Origin: Hirsutella rhossiliensis
Lineage: Eukaryota > Ascomycota > Sordariomycetes > Hypocreales > Ophiocordycipitaceae
NCBI RefSeq assembly: GCF_020360975.1
Contig: NW_025408679.1
Coordinates: 868,001-932,000 of the forward strand
Direction of reading: 5' to 3'
DNA: 64,000 bases
Shown: positions 47,971 through 60,734 of the stretch, piece after piece
How the letters are laid out: each line of letters starts with the position of its first letter
Position numbering within the stretch: the first letter of the stretch is position 1
Made by a program: the position numbers and the translations under genes
Notes under the pieces: model-generated
Database searches by the model: none
The model's input: the letters and a program-made list of their open reading frames with translations, nothing else
What the model was told of the DNA's origin: nothing

Positions 47971-48667
47971 TATTAAAAGGTATAAGTAATAGGTATAGGA
48001 TTAGGTAATCGATAATATAAGTATAAGGATCGGTCGAAGGAGTATAGGGTAGGATTTCGTCTAGAATTTATAATAAGTATATAAGAGGCTAAATAATATA
48101 TTAAAAGAATAGCGTTATAAAAGATACTTATAAACTTACTTATTATATTTACTATTCTTAGGGAGATCCTTTATCTTTTATAGATTATTGCTCGCCTACT
48201 AATAGACCTATTAGTTAGCTTTCTAATATATTCTATAGTACTTAAAAAGCTCTATTTATAGTATATCTTTATAACTTAGTAGGTAGTTTAATTATAACGT
48301 AATAGCTAACGTAAGACTATAGGTTCTAGTATAAGTAGTAGATTTAACTAGAATATTCTATGCCCTACCTATTCTTATATTATATATATCTTTAAAACCG
48401 CTAGGCTAAAATAGGTAATAGGGTATCTATTTTACTTATAATTAACTTATGTATTTTATATATATTTTTATTTATTAGGATAAGCTTATCTTAACTTACT
48501 TTTCTTAAAGGAAGGTATAGATATTTAATAAAGGTCTTTTATCTTTAAGGGTTATTCCCTTAGACTATATTATAAAGCCTCTTTTTACTAGCTTATTTTA
48601 TAAAGCCTCCCTATACTTATTATTTCTTTATAATAGTAAAATAGGAATATAAAAGTATATTCTTATA
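47971..48667 (-). repeat. Solo LTR of the large Copia family (697 bp), heavily RIP-mutated
   Basis: Same orientation and length as the LTR at 9880-10576. The flanks ATAAG (47966-47970) and ATAAC (48668-48672) match at four of five bases, so the target duplication is imperfect. Almost every CpA/TpG kept by the 9880 copy is TpA here. Confidence 0.88.
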
Positions 48668-48672
48668 ATAAC

Positions 48673-49932
48673 TAAGTTAATTTAAAACTATCTTACGTTT
48701 AAGTATTATATTTAAAGACCTATATTTACTATACCGCGGTAGTATATACTATCTTAGGACGTATATATAGCTCTTCTTCTCTCTACTATTAAGCCTACTC
48801 CTCCTTAATAAGTTATTACTATACTTACTTATCCTCCCTTACCCTTAGTCGCTTAGCGCGTTCCTCTTCCTTTTCTCGCTATCGCTTAGCTTACTCTTAC
48901 TTTATTATCGCTTAACCTATAATAACTCCTATTTAAAACCCTATATTATATACTAACTAAAGTAGACCTCTAAGATATTTTAAAGGTAAGCGTTAGAAAT
49001 AGGAGTATATTATTACCTTAAAAGGATCCTACCTTTTAAGCGTTAAATAAGCTCTTTAAAGATTAATAATTATATTAGTAGCCCTTATTCTTTACTCTCT
49101 ATTTCGTTATAATTATACTCCTTATACCCTATATTATTAAAGTTATAGATATCCTCGTTAAGAATCCCTTATTCCTACTTTACTATTACTACTTAATTAA
49201 ACTATTCTTTAATAGTCTTTAAATCTTTATATTTAGTACGTTAGTAATTATATTAATAGGAGTATTTTACTTTACTTTCGTTGTATTAGCTAACGAACTT
49301 CTATATATAATTCTTACTAATAATTTCTTAGCCGCGCTTAAAGAGTAATAAGTTAGCTATATAGTACGTATAAACTACTATCGGCGGTATCCCTTACTTA
49401 TCTATCGATAAGACCTATTATATAAGGGTAGTCTCTTTTATTACTATTAACTTTTAGTTATTTATCTATACATTATATCGAAGGCAGGCATTATATAGTT
49501 AACTAAATACTATCGACTAAAGGATATTATATACCGTCGCAGCCTTATAGGTACTATTAAATTAGCTTTACTAATAGGCCTTAATAGTAAGTAGGACCCT
49601 TTCTTTATATAGAATCGAATTTCTATTATTATTCTTAGCTTATCTCGCTATATAGTATAGGTCCTATAAGTAGGAAGTTTTTAAGCGGGTAAGGGGTATA
49701 ACTAAGAAGAGGGTAGATTATATTATATATTATATTATATATTAAGCCTACCTAGGATAATTACTTATAAAGTAGCGATATTACTACTATTAATAGACTA
49801 TTATTTTAGTACTTATAAGGTAGGGATAGTATAAGAAGGGATTAAGATATATAATTTACCTAGAAAGAAGTAGCTATAAGGCCCTATTTATACTATAGTT
49901 AAAGGGACCCTTAAGTAATATATATATGTACT
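48673..49932 (-). pseudogene. Unidentified degraded minus-strand ORF, right part
   Basis: On the minus strand a frame runs from about 49640 to 48780. It contains IVPIRLRRYIISFSRQYLVN near 49500-49580 and, downstream, a Lys/Glu/Arg-rich coiled segment (KQEQAKRQREKEEERAKRLR near 48845-48905, reading TAG/TAA as Gln). Such basic coiled tails end many fungal pogo-type transposases, but the rest of the frame does not show the DDE motifs, so I leave it unnamed. 49650-49932 holds nothing recognisable. Confidence 0.35.
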
Positions 49933-49937
49933 AAACT

Positions 49938-50422
49938 TCTTATAAAGCGAGATATAAGAAGTATATAAAAATATATAAAGGTAAAATTAAAAGTAAGGGG
50001 TCGGATAGGTAAGGCAGAGAGATTTAATTCTTATAGGAGTAGGAATAAAGGTAAGGGAGTAATTATTATATTGCCTTTATTATCCTTATTTCCTCTATCT
50101 AACGCCCCTCTTTATACCCGTCTAGTATCTTAATTAATAAAGAAGATCCTACTTAAAGAAGCTACTAATATCCTTTTAACTACCGAGCTTTTTACTAGTT
50201 TTTCCCTTCCTTTCTAGCCGTTGCCGGTATATCTATCTTATCTCTTACTACCTTTATAGGAAGCTATCGCTACTTCTGCTTCCCCTTATACCCCTACCCT
50301 TCTTTCTATACCTCTTTTTAGCTCCTTCTTCTTTTTTCTATACTAGGTGTTTTTAGCTTCCTTAGTCCCTCTTACTAAGGGATATCTCTAAGAACTATAA
50401 AATTAAGCTACGCTTTATAATA
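49938..50422 (-). repeat. Copia LTR, subfamily 1 (3' LTR of the minus-strand element)
   Basis: Reverse complement of the 23376-type LTR, carrying the AGGTGTTTTTAGC marker near 50346. It is bordered inside by CACCCCCTTAG, the complement of the polypurine tract. Confidence 0.88.
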
Positions 50423-50629
50423 CACCCCCTTAGCTATAGCCTGCCCCTTAAGGGCATAGCTAATACGGCTTTAGGCTAGTAAGCGTATAGAGGAGGTTCT
50501 TAGCTCTATACTTCTCCCTTTACTCGAGGAAAGCAAGGGCCCTTTTAGGTACCTAGGCTCTTTTAGACCTACTTAAGGAAAAGGGGCCTAAAGAGGGGAA
50601 AGTCCTATAAGAAAGGGGGCCTTCTTTAA

Positions 50630-53600
50630 AGGGAAAAACCTATTTAAAATAAGGGGCCCTCTAAAAGGAAAAACCTCTTCCTTTTCTTTAGCTATAGACG
50701 TTACCTTCTTATATATACTATTAGCTCTTCTTATAGACTCTTAAGGCGGGCCTCTAAGGATAGGTTCTTTCGAACGTCTTCTAGCCTAATTTACTATAAA
50801 AAGATAGATAGCTTCTACTTTAGTAAGGGCTTTATAAGACCGTCGGCTTTTATTAATACCGTTAGAACCTAATAAACGGAAATAAGTCCCTTTTAGACCT
50901 CTTAGCGTAACTAATACTTATAGATATTAATATACCGTAGCTAGGTTAATAGCTTACTATTTTCCTCTATAAGAATTCGTATAGTTTATATATTATTATA
51001 TTTTATAGCTAATAGGGTCGGAATTTATAGTTATAGAGAAATAAGTAGCTAGCTAAGGAAGATCGCTTCCTTTAATACTTCTAAAAGAGCTAGTAGCTCT
51101 ACCTCTATACTAAAGGTTATAACGGTAGCTTACTTCGAAGCTCTCTAAGCAATAGTTCCTCTAAAAAGGGATATAATATACCCCTATAAGCTTTTTCTAT
51201 CTAATAAATTATCTATAGAGGACGAATCGCTTAAATAAAGGAAGATTTTAATAGCTTATTTCTTCCTTTCTAGCCCTCCTAGGCATAGACTATATATTCT
51301 CGTTAAATAGAGATAAAGGATAGCTCTATCTACTACTTTTTAATGCCTAAGGCTAGGATTCTAGTTATACCTAGCTAGCTAGGAGACCGTAAAAGAGATA
51401 TCCGGTCTAGTAGAAATAGCTAAAGAAAGTAGGGAGCCTACCTTCTATTAAAATTAGTATTTCTCTTACTCCCTAGCTTAAAAGGATAGATTAAGCAAAA
51501 GCTCTTTATCTAATATAGGCGTAGAGGGAAGCTTCTTATTAAGGGAATTAGGGAGGAATTTATAAGCGACCTTATTAATATAGGCGTCCTAGGTAAGCTA
51601 GATAGTCTATTAGGACCTATTTTAAAGGATTTATATCCCTAGGAACTATTTTAGCTCCCTTAGCCTAGTTATCTTATACTTTTATTATAGGCCTCGTATA
51701 GCCTCCTTAGTAGTAGCTTCTTCCTCTTTTAGGTAGGCCTAGATAATATCGTCGACGTAAAAGAAGACCGTGATTTTACCCTTCTATATTATATACGGTT
51801 TCTAAGGGACTTTCTTAAAGCCTAGGGCTTTAAGGGAATCTATTAAATACTATTGCTAAAAAAGGGGTAATCTTCGTAGTCTATATAGAGATTTCCTAAG
51901 CCGTAGAACCTTTCCTAGTAATTAAAAGCCTAGTAGAAGGTATATATAAATAACTTCTTCTTCCTTAAGTAGGTAGTTAATAAAGGCGTTAACTATATCT
52001 ATCTATTTAAGCTCGAGGTCGAATTCTACTACTATAGCTATAAGGGTCTAAAAAGATATCCTTACTAAGGTAGTTGCCTTAGTAGGTAGATCCCCTTTTT
52101 CCTATTAATTCCTATAAATAACTAGCCGGGCTTTATATTTTTAAAGGAAGCTATATTTATTAGTCTTATAGATAAAGACCTATTTATAGCTAAGGACCTA
52201 TTTTCCTCTTACTTTTTCTTCAAGGACCTCTTTAAAAGACCCTATCTCTTTATATAAGGCTAGGTAGTCTTTCTAGGCCTAGAAAAACTAGTCTTTAAAG
52301 GGGTGTTTTTCTAGCTACTTTTAGTTTGCTAGTAGGTCTAGGAGGTCTCTTTTATATCCCTTCCTTACTAATAGCTATAGCTTAAAGAGCCGGCCTACTA
52401 TAAACGCTCCGTATAAACCGTCTTTTATTAGCGTTAGGTAGAAGTCGGAAAAACGAACGTAATAAGGGAGAAATTAGTCTTCTTTAGTATCGGGCCCTAT
52501 ACCTTCCTTTGCTTCTTAAAGCAGGGATAAAAAGGCAGCCGGGTAATCCTTTAAGAGAGTTACCTTTCCTACCCCCTTAGGGGTCGAGATAGGAAGACTA
52601 ATAGAGAAAGCTACTTCTAGATCTTCTTCTTATTCTATAAGAGGAAGTATAGGGAGGCAAGCGTATTCTAGCTCTACCGCTTTCCTATAGTCTCCTTCTT
52701 CGTCTAGATTATTTAATTTAGTAGCTTCTTCTTTAAAGTTAGCGTTATCCTCGACTACTTCGACGTTAGTTTCTTCTTCTATTTCCTTATCTAAGACCTT
52801 ATCTTAAGACTATTAGGAAGGATTAATTTAGATCTTTTAAATTAGCTAACGTTATAAGAGTAAGAGGGGCTATTAATCCCTCTTTTTATCGAAGAAGCTA
52901 GATTCGTCGAAAATTATATCCCTAGTTAAAATAACCTTTTATAAAAGAGGAATCTAGATCTTAAAGATATTTATAGAATTATAACTAATAAGGTAACTAA
53001 TAAAAGCTCTTAGATTAAGCTTTCTTTTCTTCTTCCTTTTTAGCTATATATCGGTAGTTATTATATATGCCTTCTATCTATAGGTATAAAGGTAGGCTAG
53101 CGAGGCCCTCTTCTTTATAAAGAGCCTAAAGGGGGATTTCTAGTCTATTCCTTAGTTTAGTTCCCTAGGGTCCTTAGGGTCCCTTAGGGTCCGGTTCTAA
53201 AGGTAATAGGCGGCCTTAACGACTTCCCTTTAAAGGTCGTATAGAAGCCTTATAGTAAGTCTTATTATATAGGCCCTTTCTATTATAGCACCCCTTAATC
53301 TTTCTACCCCTCCGTTCTAGGCCTAGGTATTTAGTGCTAATAAGAGGGGTAAAATGCCCCTTTTTCGAAGCTAATTTAAGATATCCTTTATAAATAGCTC
53401 TCCGTTAGACCGTATCTTCTTTACCTCGTAGCTAAAGTAGGATTTTATCTAGTTAATAAAGTCCTAGAGGGTAAACTAGTTATACTTACTTAGGTAGGTC
53501 TATAAGAAATAAGGGAAACCTATCCTTAAAAAAGCGTTTATAAAAAACATTAACTTAATAAAGCTTTCTTAATCCTTAGAGACGTCGGTCTAGTCGACCT

Positions 53601-55650
53601 AAATTTCCTTATATAGCTAGTCTAGCTATAAAGGCGTTCGTTTAGAAATTCGTCTCTTAGTCTTTCCTTAACTATAGTATTTATATTCGACGGTCTTTAG
53701 GCCCCTTATTCGTACGCCTTATTATTAGCCTAGCTTATATAAAGCTAGGGGGCCTAGGTAATTAAGTTATACGTGCTAAAGAAGACCGTCTCCTTAGGCT
53801 ACTAGAAGAAGGTCCTTTATAGTAGACCTATTCCTCTTAGTAGGGAAAGCTAACTTCTTAAAAGGTTCCTTTTTAAGGATAGGTCGGAATTTAAGAATAA
53901 ATTAACCGAATTTTTCCTCGATAAGACTAATAGTATAATTCTTTTAGACTAGCCTTATAGGCTTAAACGTTATATCTTAGAAGATCCCTTCCTTTTAAAG
54001 AAGGTAGAAGGAAATTAAGCTCGTTAAAAATCGAGGGTAAAAAGCTACCCTTTTTCGTCGAAGAATTTATATAGACCTATTAGGTAATTTTATCGTAAAA
54101 TTCACCCTTCTATATCCCTCTATCTATACGGTTAATTCCCTAGTAATAAGGTATTCCCTTCGTGCCTTCTTAAAGGACCGGAATCGTAAGAGTATATTAT
54201 AGATATCGAGGGAAGCACCGGAGTTAAGGTTAGCTAATTTTCGTAGGGGATAATTAGAGGGCTCTAATAGTTAGTTTTAGCCTTATTAATCTATAGGGAA
54301 GACGAAGGCTGGATTTACTATACTAACGATTTATCCTTAAATTTACGGCTTAAATAAGGGCGGCGGCGTTCGTTACTATTTCTTAGTAGCCTAAATCTCG
54401 TCTATCTTCTTCTATAATAAGGGGTCCTCCTTAAGAGACTATTATATCGTTTCTTATAGCCTCTTTAAAAGGTTAAATCCTTTAGGTTAGTTTTCCTCGA
54501 AGACCTACTAGTATTATAATAATCGATAACCGAGGGATTTATATACTAGGTAGCTATTTCGTCGTTTAGTCTTTTATTTCTTCGAGGAATCCTCGTCCCG
54601 ATCTAGAAGGTCTGCTTAAAAACCTCCCCTTTTTACCCCTTATTACTAATTTTAACGAAGAGGTTCGATTTTAATTAGTTCCTTAATTTTTCGACTAACG
54701 GACTAAAAGGTCTATTAGGGAACTAGTTAGGCCGGTCTAACTAACGGGACCGGGGCCGGGCCTAGAGCAAGATATATAGCCGAGGCTAGGCCTAGGGCAC
54801 CTATTAAAGACGGTGTTAATACTCTCGAGGGAGGAGGAGCCGGAGAGGGAACAGCTATAGCAATAATAGCGGGAACCGTAGTAATAGGGGCTATAGCAGC
54901 TATAGGGGCAGTAGGTCGAGCCGTCTAGGTCGAGTACTAGCTATAAAGGAATAAGACTACTTACTATTATACTCTAGTAGCCTCTTTATTTAGTTCCTAG
55001 CTAGCTTCTTAAAAGATAGTTAAGTAACCGTTACTAATAGGCTTTATTAGTAGAGATATATCCTATAGCTACTAGCTAGAAAGAGCTTCTATAAGGAAGT
55101 ATTAGTTAGCTTCCTTAAGGATTTCTTCTTATATAGCTAGCTACGACGAAGCTAGTAGGTTTCTTATAGAGAAGGCTCCTAGATATACCGTATAGGTCTT
55201 CCTAATATAGTTAGTTATATAGCCCCTTAAGGGAGCTATTAAGGTCTCGAGCTTTAAAAGCTACTACTTAGGAGTCTCTTCCTCTTAAAGAGTAATTAGC
55301 TTTATAGCACTAACGGATTCCGTTATTACCGTATATATAGTAGTTAGCAGCTTTATCTTATAAAGGTATTCCTTATAGTAACTCTTATAGTTACCTAAGG
55401 TAGTAGAAAAAGCTCTCTATTATACGGAGGTTAGCTTAGAGAAGAGGGAAGCTCCTTCTATAAATTCCGTTGCCCTAGGATAAAGAGGGGGCTTAAGAGG
55501 GTCCTACTTATTAGAGAAGACTAAATTATAGATAGTTCTATCTATATAAGCCTATAGCTCCTTTACCTACTTATCCTAATCTTAGGGCTTTATAAGAATC
55601 GTCCTATAGACCGTAGGGACGGTAAAGGAGTCGGTTTTCGTTATTATTAT
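50630..55650 (-). pseudogene. Copia gag-pol remnant (minus strand)
   Basis: Counterpart of the frame at 23970-28967. The YVDD active-site codons survive (complement of GTCGACGTA at about 51751-51759), with the RT opening near 52000, RNase H near 51060-51140, and gag between about 54.3 and 55.65 kb. TAG/TAA stops are frequent. Where the 23.4-kb copy keeps CpA or CpG this copy often shows TpA, so RIP has gone further here. Confidence 0.8.
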
Positions 55651-55786
55651 AGGGAAAGGTAGAAAAGTTAGGTAAAAATCGGCTTTTCTAGTAAGAGGGG
55701 TAAAAGGAAGCTACGAGGGATATAAGAAAAGTGCCTTTTATAGTAGCTAGAAGGTATAGGAATTCTATTCCTCCCGGGCTTATAAC

Positions 55787-56262
55787 TCTTATAAAGAGAG
55801 ATATAAGAAGTATATAAAAATAGGTAAAGGTAAAAGTAAAAGTAAGGGGTCGGATAGGTAGGGTGGAGATATTTAAATCTTATAAGGGAAGTAATTATAG
55901 TAGGGGATTAATTATTATATTGCCTTTATTCTCTTTCTTTTCTCTATTTAATACTACTCTTTATATCTATCTAGTATCTTAATTAATAAAGAAGATCCTA
56001 CTTAAAGAAGCTACTAGTATCCTTTTAACTACTAAGCTTTTTACTAGTTTTTCCCCTCCTTTCTAGCTGTTACTAGTATATCCGTCTTATCTCTCGCTAC
56101 CTCTATAGGAAGCTATCGCTACTTTTACTTCCCCTCTTACCCCTACCCCCCTCTCTATACCTCCTTTTAGCTCCTTCCTTAAAACCTATTTTCTAGCTTC
56201 CTAGGTCCCTTATACTAAGGGATATCTCTAAGAACTATAAAATTAGGCTACGCTTCGCGATA
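55787..56262 (-). repeat. Copia LTR, subfamily 2 (5' LTR of the minus-strand element)
   Basis: Carries the marker AAAACCTATTTTCTAGC near 56182, shared with the LTRs at 57679 and 61558 and absent from subfamily 1. Ends CTTCGCGATA at the Gypsy junction. Confidence 0.88.
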
Positions 56263-56269
56263 ATTATAA

Positions 56270-59000
56270 GGCCCTTAAACGAGATTACTAGGAAATAGAC
56301 CGCTTTTTATTAAGGGCCTATATAAGAAGGAGCGTTTTATACCTATTCTTATAAACCCTAGTACTACTTTAATAGGACTTTAACCGGTCTATATTAGTTA
56401 AAGCGGACTATAGCGGCTAGGCACTTAAAGAAACGCTTTTTTAAGAGGTAAATAAGTAGAAGTAACTAGTAGCGTTTTACTCTTATAAGCTAACCTTAGT
56501 AGAGTAGAATTATACTATTTATAATAAAGAGATACTAGCGATTATTAGCTACCTTAAGTAATAGTAAGCGGAGCTTTAAAGCTATAAGAGCTTTAAGGTT
56601 CTTATAGACTATAAGAACCTTAAGTACTTTATAACCCGCTAGTACTTCTTAGAGTAGTAAGCCTACTAAGCGGAGTATCTCTTATACTTTAACTTCTTAA
56701 TTAAGTACCGGCTAAGGTAGGACTCTATAGTCCTAGATATACTTTCTTAAAGAGATTAGGACTAGCTAACGGGAGCGGATATCGAGGCCTAGGATCTATA
56801 GCTTATCCTATAAGAAGCGCTACGGACTTATATAAGAGCTTCCTTAGTAAAGGAAAGCATAGCGCTAATAGATAAGCCTTCCTTTATACCTTCGCCTTAG
56901 CCCGGTAAGGAGGGATAGACCGGCCTAGGAGCGTATACGGCGCGGGTATTCTAAGATATAGTCCTTTAGCGCTTATAGGATAGGATATTATCTTTAGACT
57001 ATACCTATAAGAGCGTACGCCGCGCCGTTAAGTCTAGCGCTTAACGCCTTAATCTAAAGCTAAAGCTAAAGGTATAAGTAGCTAACTATTATATCGACCT
57101 ATAGGGGCATCTATATTAGCGGGGGAGACTATAAGTACTAGGCGCGTTATATACTATAAAAGCTAGGGAGAAAGATAAACCGCCGGAGCTAGATAAATAG
57201 AACGAGCTTTAAGGGAAGCTAGTTTAGCTCGTTTATAACTTTAGTATTATAGGCTACCTAGGTCGGTAAGGTATAGTAGTAGGCCTCGTAGGGGATTTCT
57301 ACTAGCCCCTCCTATAGTACTATATTCGCCGCTTCCTCTATAACTACGATATCTATAGCTATACTAAGATTTAAAGGGCATAGCTTAAGGGGCTACTTAA
57401 GTAGCTTCTAGTACTTAACCGGTTTTATATATATATATAGATAGACTTTATAATAGACCTCTTACTTATAAAAGGCGGTAACCGCTATATATAGGTAACT
57501 AAGGACTAACTTAATAAGTCTATAGTATTAAAGCCGATATTATTTATAGATATAAAGTCCTATATAAAGCGCTTCCTATAATACTAGGCCCGCTTATATA
57601 GCTAGCTAGCCTTTATTATAAGCGATAAGGGATTAAATTAAACTAGCCGCTTTTAATAGTATATATACTAGCTACTTTATTATAAAGCGTAGCTTAATTT
57701 TATAGTTCTTAGAGATATCCCTTAGTATAAGGGACCTAGGAAGCTAAAAAATAGGTTTTAAGGAAGGAGCTAAAAAGAGGTATAGAGAGGAGGGTAAGGG
57801 TAAGAGGGGAAGTAGAAGTAGCGATAGCTTCTTATAAAGGTAGCGAGAGATAAGACGGATATACTAGTAACGGCTAGAAAGGAGGGGAAAAACTAGTAAA
57901 AAGCTCGGTAATTAAAAGGATATTAGTAGCTTCTTTAAGTAGGATCTTCTTTATTAATTAAGATACTAGATAGGTATAAAGAGGGGCGTTAGATAGAGGA
58001 AAGAAGGATAATTAAGGCAATATAATAATTACTCCCCTACCTTTATTACTGCTCCTATAAGAATTAAATCTCTCTACCCTACCTATCCGCGACCCCTTAC
58101 TTTTAATTTTACCTTTATATATTTTTATATACTTCTTATATCTCTCTTTACGAGAACTTTAGAATATATAGCTACTTAGTATAGTATATTACCTATAAAC
58201 TAATAAAGGGCCTAAGAAGGTTAACTAAGAAGTATAGGATTACCTATAAGCTATTATAGCCTATAACTAAGTAGACTAAGACTAGTAGCTCCCTATAGCC
58301 TAACTTACGTTAAATAGTAAACTATATACCTTTATTAAGATAGCCCCTTTCTTTATAGTATATAGCTTTAAACTACCCTTACTAGTTCCCTTTACTATAA
58401 ATATAATAGCGGAGTAGTATAGTAATTTATTATTAAAGGGCCGCGCCTTTACGTTTATATAAAAGCTATAGGAGACTATAGATTATTACTAATCCGCGAT
58501 AGCCGCCGCGGCGTAAGATTAAGAGTAGTATACTAATAAGACTAAGGCCCTAATAGATAGGTTTATAGTAAGAGATAAGGTATAGCTAGACCTCCGTAAC
58601 TATAAGTTAGTATAGCTAAAGAAGAAGCTTAATTAGCTATATATAAAGTTTATAGTATAAAGGCTTATTAGCTTATAAGCTTTATAGAGCCTCCTTTAAC
58701 CTATTACTTAGATAAGAAGTAGCGGACGCTTAACCGCCTATAATTAAGGTAAAAGGAGAGGACGAGTTTAAGGTTAAAGAGATATAAGCCGCGCGCTAGA
58801 AAAAGGTTAATAAGGGGAAACGCTAAGAGGTCCTCGTTAAGTAGCATAGGTATCTTAACCTTATATAAGAACCTATATATAAGTTTATAGGAACTATAGC
58901 CCTCGATAAGTTTAAAGCCTTATTTAAAATAGTAAACGAGAATAATAAATTAATAGACTACCGATAGTAGCTTAGGCTAGGACTATAAAGTAAGTAAAGT
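56270..59000 (+). pseudogene. Gypsy pol remnant, second copy
   Basis: Plus-strand frame with the same blocks as 18060-20330 of the first copy: RNase H region (56390-56700), integrase (57200-58450, split by the solo LTR) and chromodomain (about 58750-58900). It is slightly less RIP-damaged than the first copy, keeping CG and some CA positions, and so is useful for reading through the other copy's stops by comparison. Confidence 0.8.
57679..58155 (+). repeat. Solo Copia LTR, subfamily 2, inside the Gypsy integrase
   Basis: Begins around 57678-57679 (ATTATAAAGCG, from TGTCGCGAAGCG) and ends TTTACGAGA. ACTTT follows (58156-58160) and ACTTT also precedes (57674-57678), but the two share a T with the LTR start, so one base seems to have been lost. 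The uninterrupted site is seen in the first Gypsy copy near 19478-19490. Confidence 0.88.
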
Positions 59001-59079
59001 AGAGTAAGTAGTTATAATAACGCGAGCGTAATAATATAAGCGGAGATAAAAATAGCGTTTATTTTAAAGCGGAGCCCTT

Positions 59080-60120
59080 AGACTACCTAGACCTACTCCT
59101 TATCCTTATTATTATCCTTATCCTTATCCTTATTATCCTCCTTTACTTTATTAGTAGCGGCGGCGCTCTTTAAGGCGCTTAAGCGGCCCTTTAGGCCCGC
59201 GAGCTAGTTAGCGGTAGCGGTAGCTCTAGGGGCTCTAGGGGTAAGGGGGGCCCGGCTAGTAGTAGTAGCGGGGGCGGCGGCGGGCACGGCTAAGGGGACC
59301 GCTAATAAGGTAATAGAGGCAGTATCCCTAGTACTAAGAGAGTTAATAGTAAAAGTAAAAGAGCTAAAGGAGAGGAACTTATTTAAGGACGAGGCCTTAG
59401 CGCTTAAGGGCGCGGAGATTATAGTAGGCGGCGGCGGCGGTAGTAAGGCGCTTCTTAGTAGCCCCCTATGCCTACTTATACGCGCTAGCCTTCTAAGCTA
59501 ACGCTATAGCGAGTAGGATAGGAAGCGCCGCCTTATAAGCGCGGCTAGTACGCGCGTACTAGTAATAACTACCGCTATAGTAGCGCTTAACGTAGTCGGT
59601 GTAAGGGAGCTCTTATAACGCGTACTATATATAGGGGGCCGCGCGGGCGGCTCCGGCCTATACTTAGCGTTTATACTTTAAGAAGTTAATAGAAAATAGC
59701 TACTACGCTCGCTAAGTAGCGGACTTATAGGGGTAGTAGAGGTAGAGGCGGGGGTAGAGGGGCCGGGCGTTATAGCTAGCGGCGGGGATAGCGTCGTTAC
59801 TTAAAAGGGCGACGTAAAGGCGGCTAGCATAGTAAAGGTAGAGGCGGCGGCGGTAGGCGCGGTCGCGGAGGCGTAGGTAGGAGTAGCGGTAGCGGCGGAG
59901 CTATCGTTAGCCGTACTTAGTATAGCGGCGATAAACGACTCTATACGCTTTAAGAAGGAGGAAGTAAGGGAGGGGGAGGTAGATATATTTATTATAGAAG
60001 TTAGTATTATAGATTACGGCCTCCCGCTCTATAAAGTAGAGAACTTACTAGTTAAAGTTATTATTATTAAGGCTATTATTACTACTATAGCTATTACTAT
60101 AAATATATATTAATAAAGCG
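59080..60120. pseudogene. Extra open region after the chromodomain, second copy
   Basis: Uninterrupted homologue of 20331-20867 joined to 33451-34080. The plus frame again runs from an Ser/Leu-rich start through LLSSPLCLLIRASLLS (about 59450-59500) to RFKKEEVREGEV (59948-59985) and stops near 60110. GC-rich, with GCGG repeats. It lacks the large Copia, so it preserves the empty target site CGCTAGCCTTCTAAGC near 59483-59498. Confidence 0.4.
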
Positions 60121-60548
60121 GCCTATATAGCTAGGAATAAACTAACGCCTTAGGTAAAGCAGAACTTACTTATTACTACTATTACTATAGTTAAAGAAGG
60201 AGGAAAAGGAAAGAAAAGAGGAAAAAGGGGATATTGCCTTATAAACCCTTAAGTAGAGGAGGCTACTTAAGGCTAAGGGGATAGGTAACCTAAGGCTTAT
60301 ATAGGTCTAGGTTAGCCGCCGGCTACCTAGGGGCGTATATAATAGGTTACGCCTTTATTTAAACGGCTAGCTAGCTAATAAGTATAGAGCTTAGTTCCGG
60401 CTACCTAGGCTAATAGGCACGGGGATAATAAGGCTAGTAAGGCTAGCACGATTAATAGGAAAGGGTAGGGTAAAGCTAGCGGTCTAGGCCTAATAGTATA
60501 AAAGCTATTAATTAAGTAACGCCGCGCTACGCTTAAGGGAGGGCATTA

Positions 60549-60734
60549 TATAAGAGTCTTTAACTATTATAGGTTATAGGCTTAGGCTATAGCCTAAGCT
60601 ATATAGTTATATATAGAGGGCCGGATCCTATATATATATATATATACTAGCTATATATAAGAGAGCTCTATATAGCTTATTAATATTATCCTATAGATAG
60701 TACTTATATATATACCTTTACTTACTTTATAATA
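60549..60734 (+). repeat. Gypsy 3' LTR, second copy (186 bp)
   Basis: Same start (TATAAGAGTC), same end (CTTTATAATA) and same palindrome as the LTRs at 14588 and 34471. Followed at once by Copia pol sequence. Confidence 0.92.

Larger units (their letters stand above)
49938..56262 (-). mobile_element. Copia element on the minus strand with mismatched LTRs (probable recombinant)
   Basis: The internal part is the reverse complement, block for block, of the element at 23833-29177. The left LTR (485 bp) is subfamily 1 and the right LTR (476 bp) is subfamily 2. The flanks AAACT (49933-49937) and ATTAT (56263-56267) do not match, and only the right flank is Gypsy sequence. A simple insertion would give matching duplications and Gypsy DNA on both sides. 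More damaged than the 23.4-kb copy. Confidence 0.85.
56263..60734 (+). mobile_element. Second Gypsy chromovirus copy, 5' part missing
   Basis: Homologous to 18060-20872 plus 33451-34656 of the first copy: end of RT, RNase H, integrase, chromodomain, extra open region and a 186-bp 3' LTR. The 5' LTR, gag and most of RT are absent; the left edge is the Copia LTR junction at 56262. It contains a solo Copia LTR (57679-58155). On the right it abuts Copia pol sequence, so this Gypsy had inserted into a Copia element. Confidence 0.88.

Noticed and set aside
48673..49640. Naming the basic coiled segment a pogo transposase
   Set aside because: Only the charged C-terminal composition fits; no DDE motif or HTH could be read in the rest of the frame, so the name would be unsupported.
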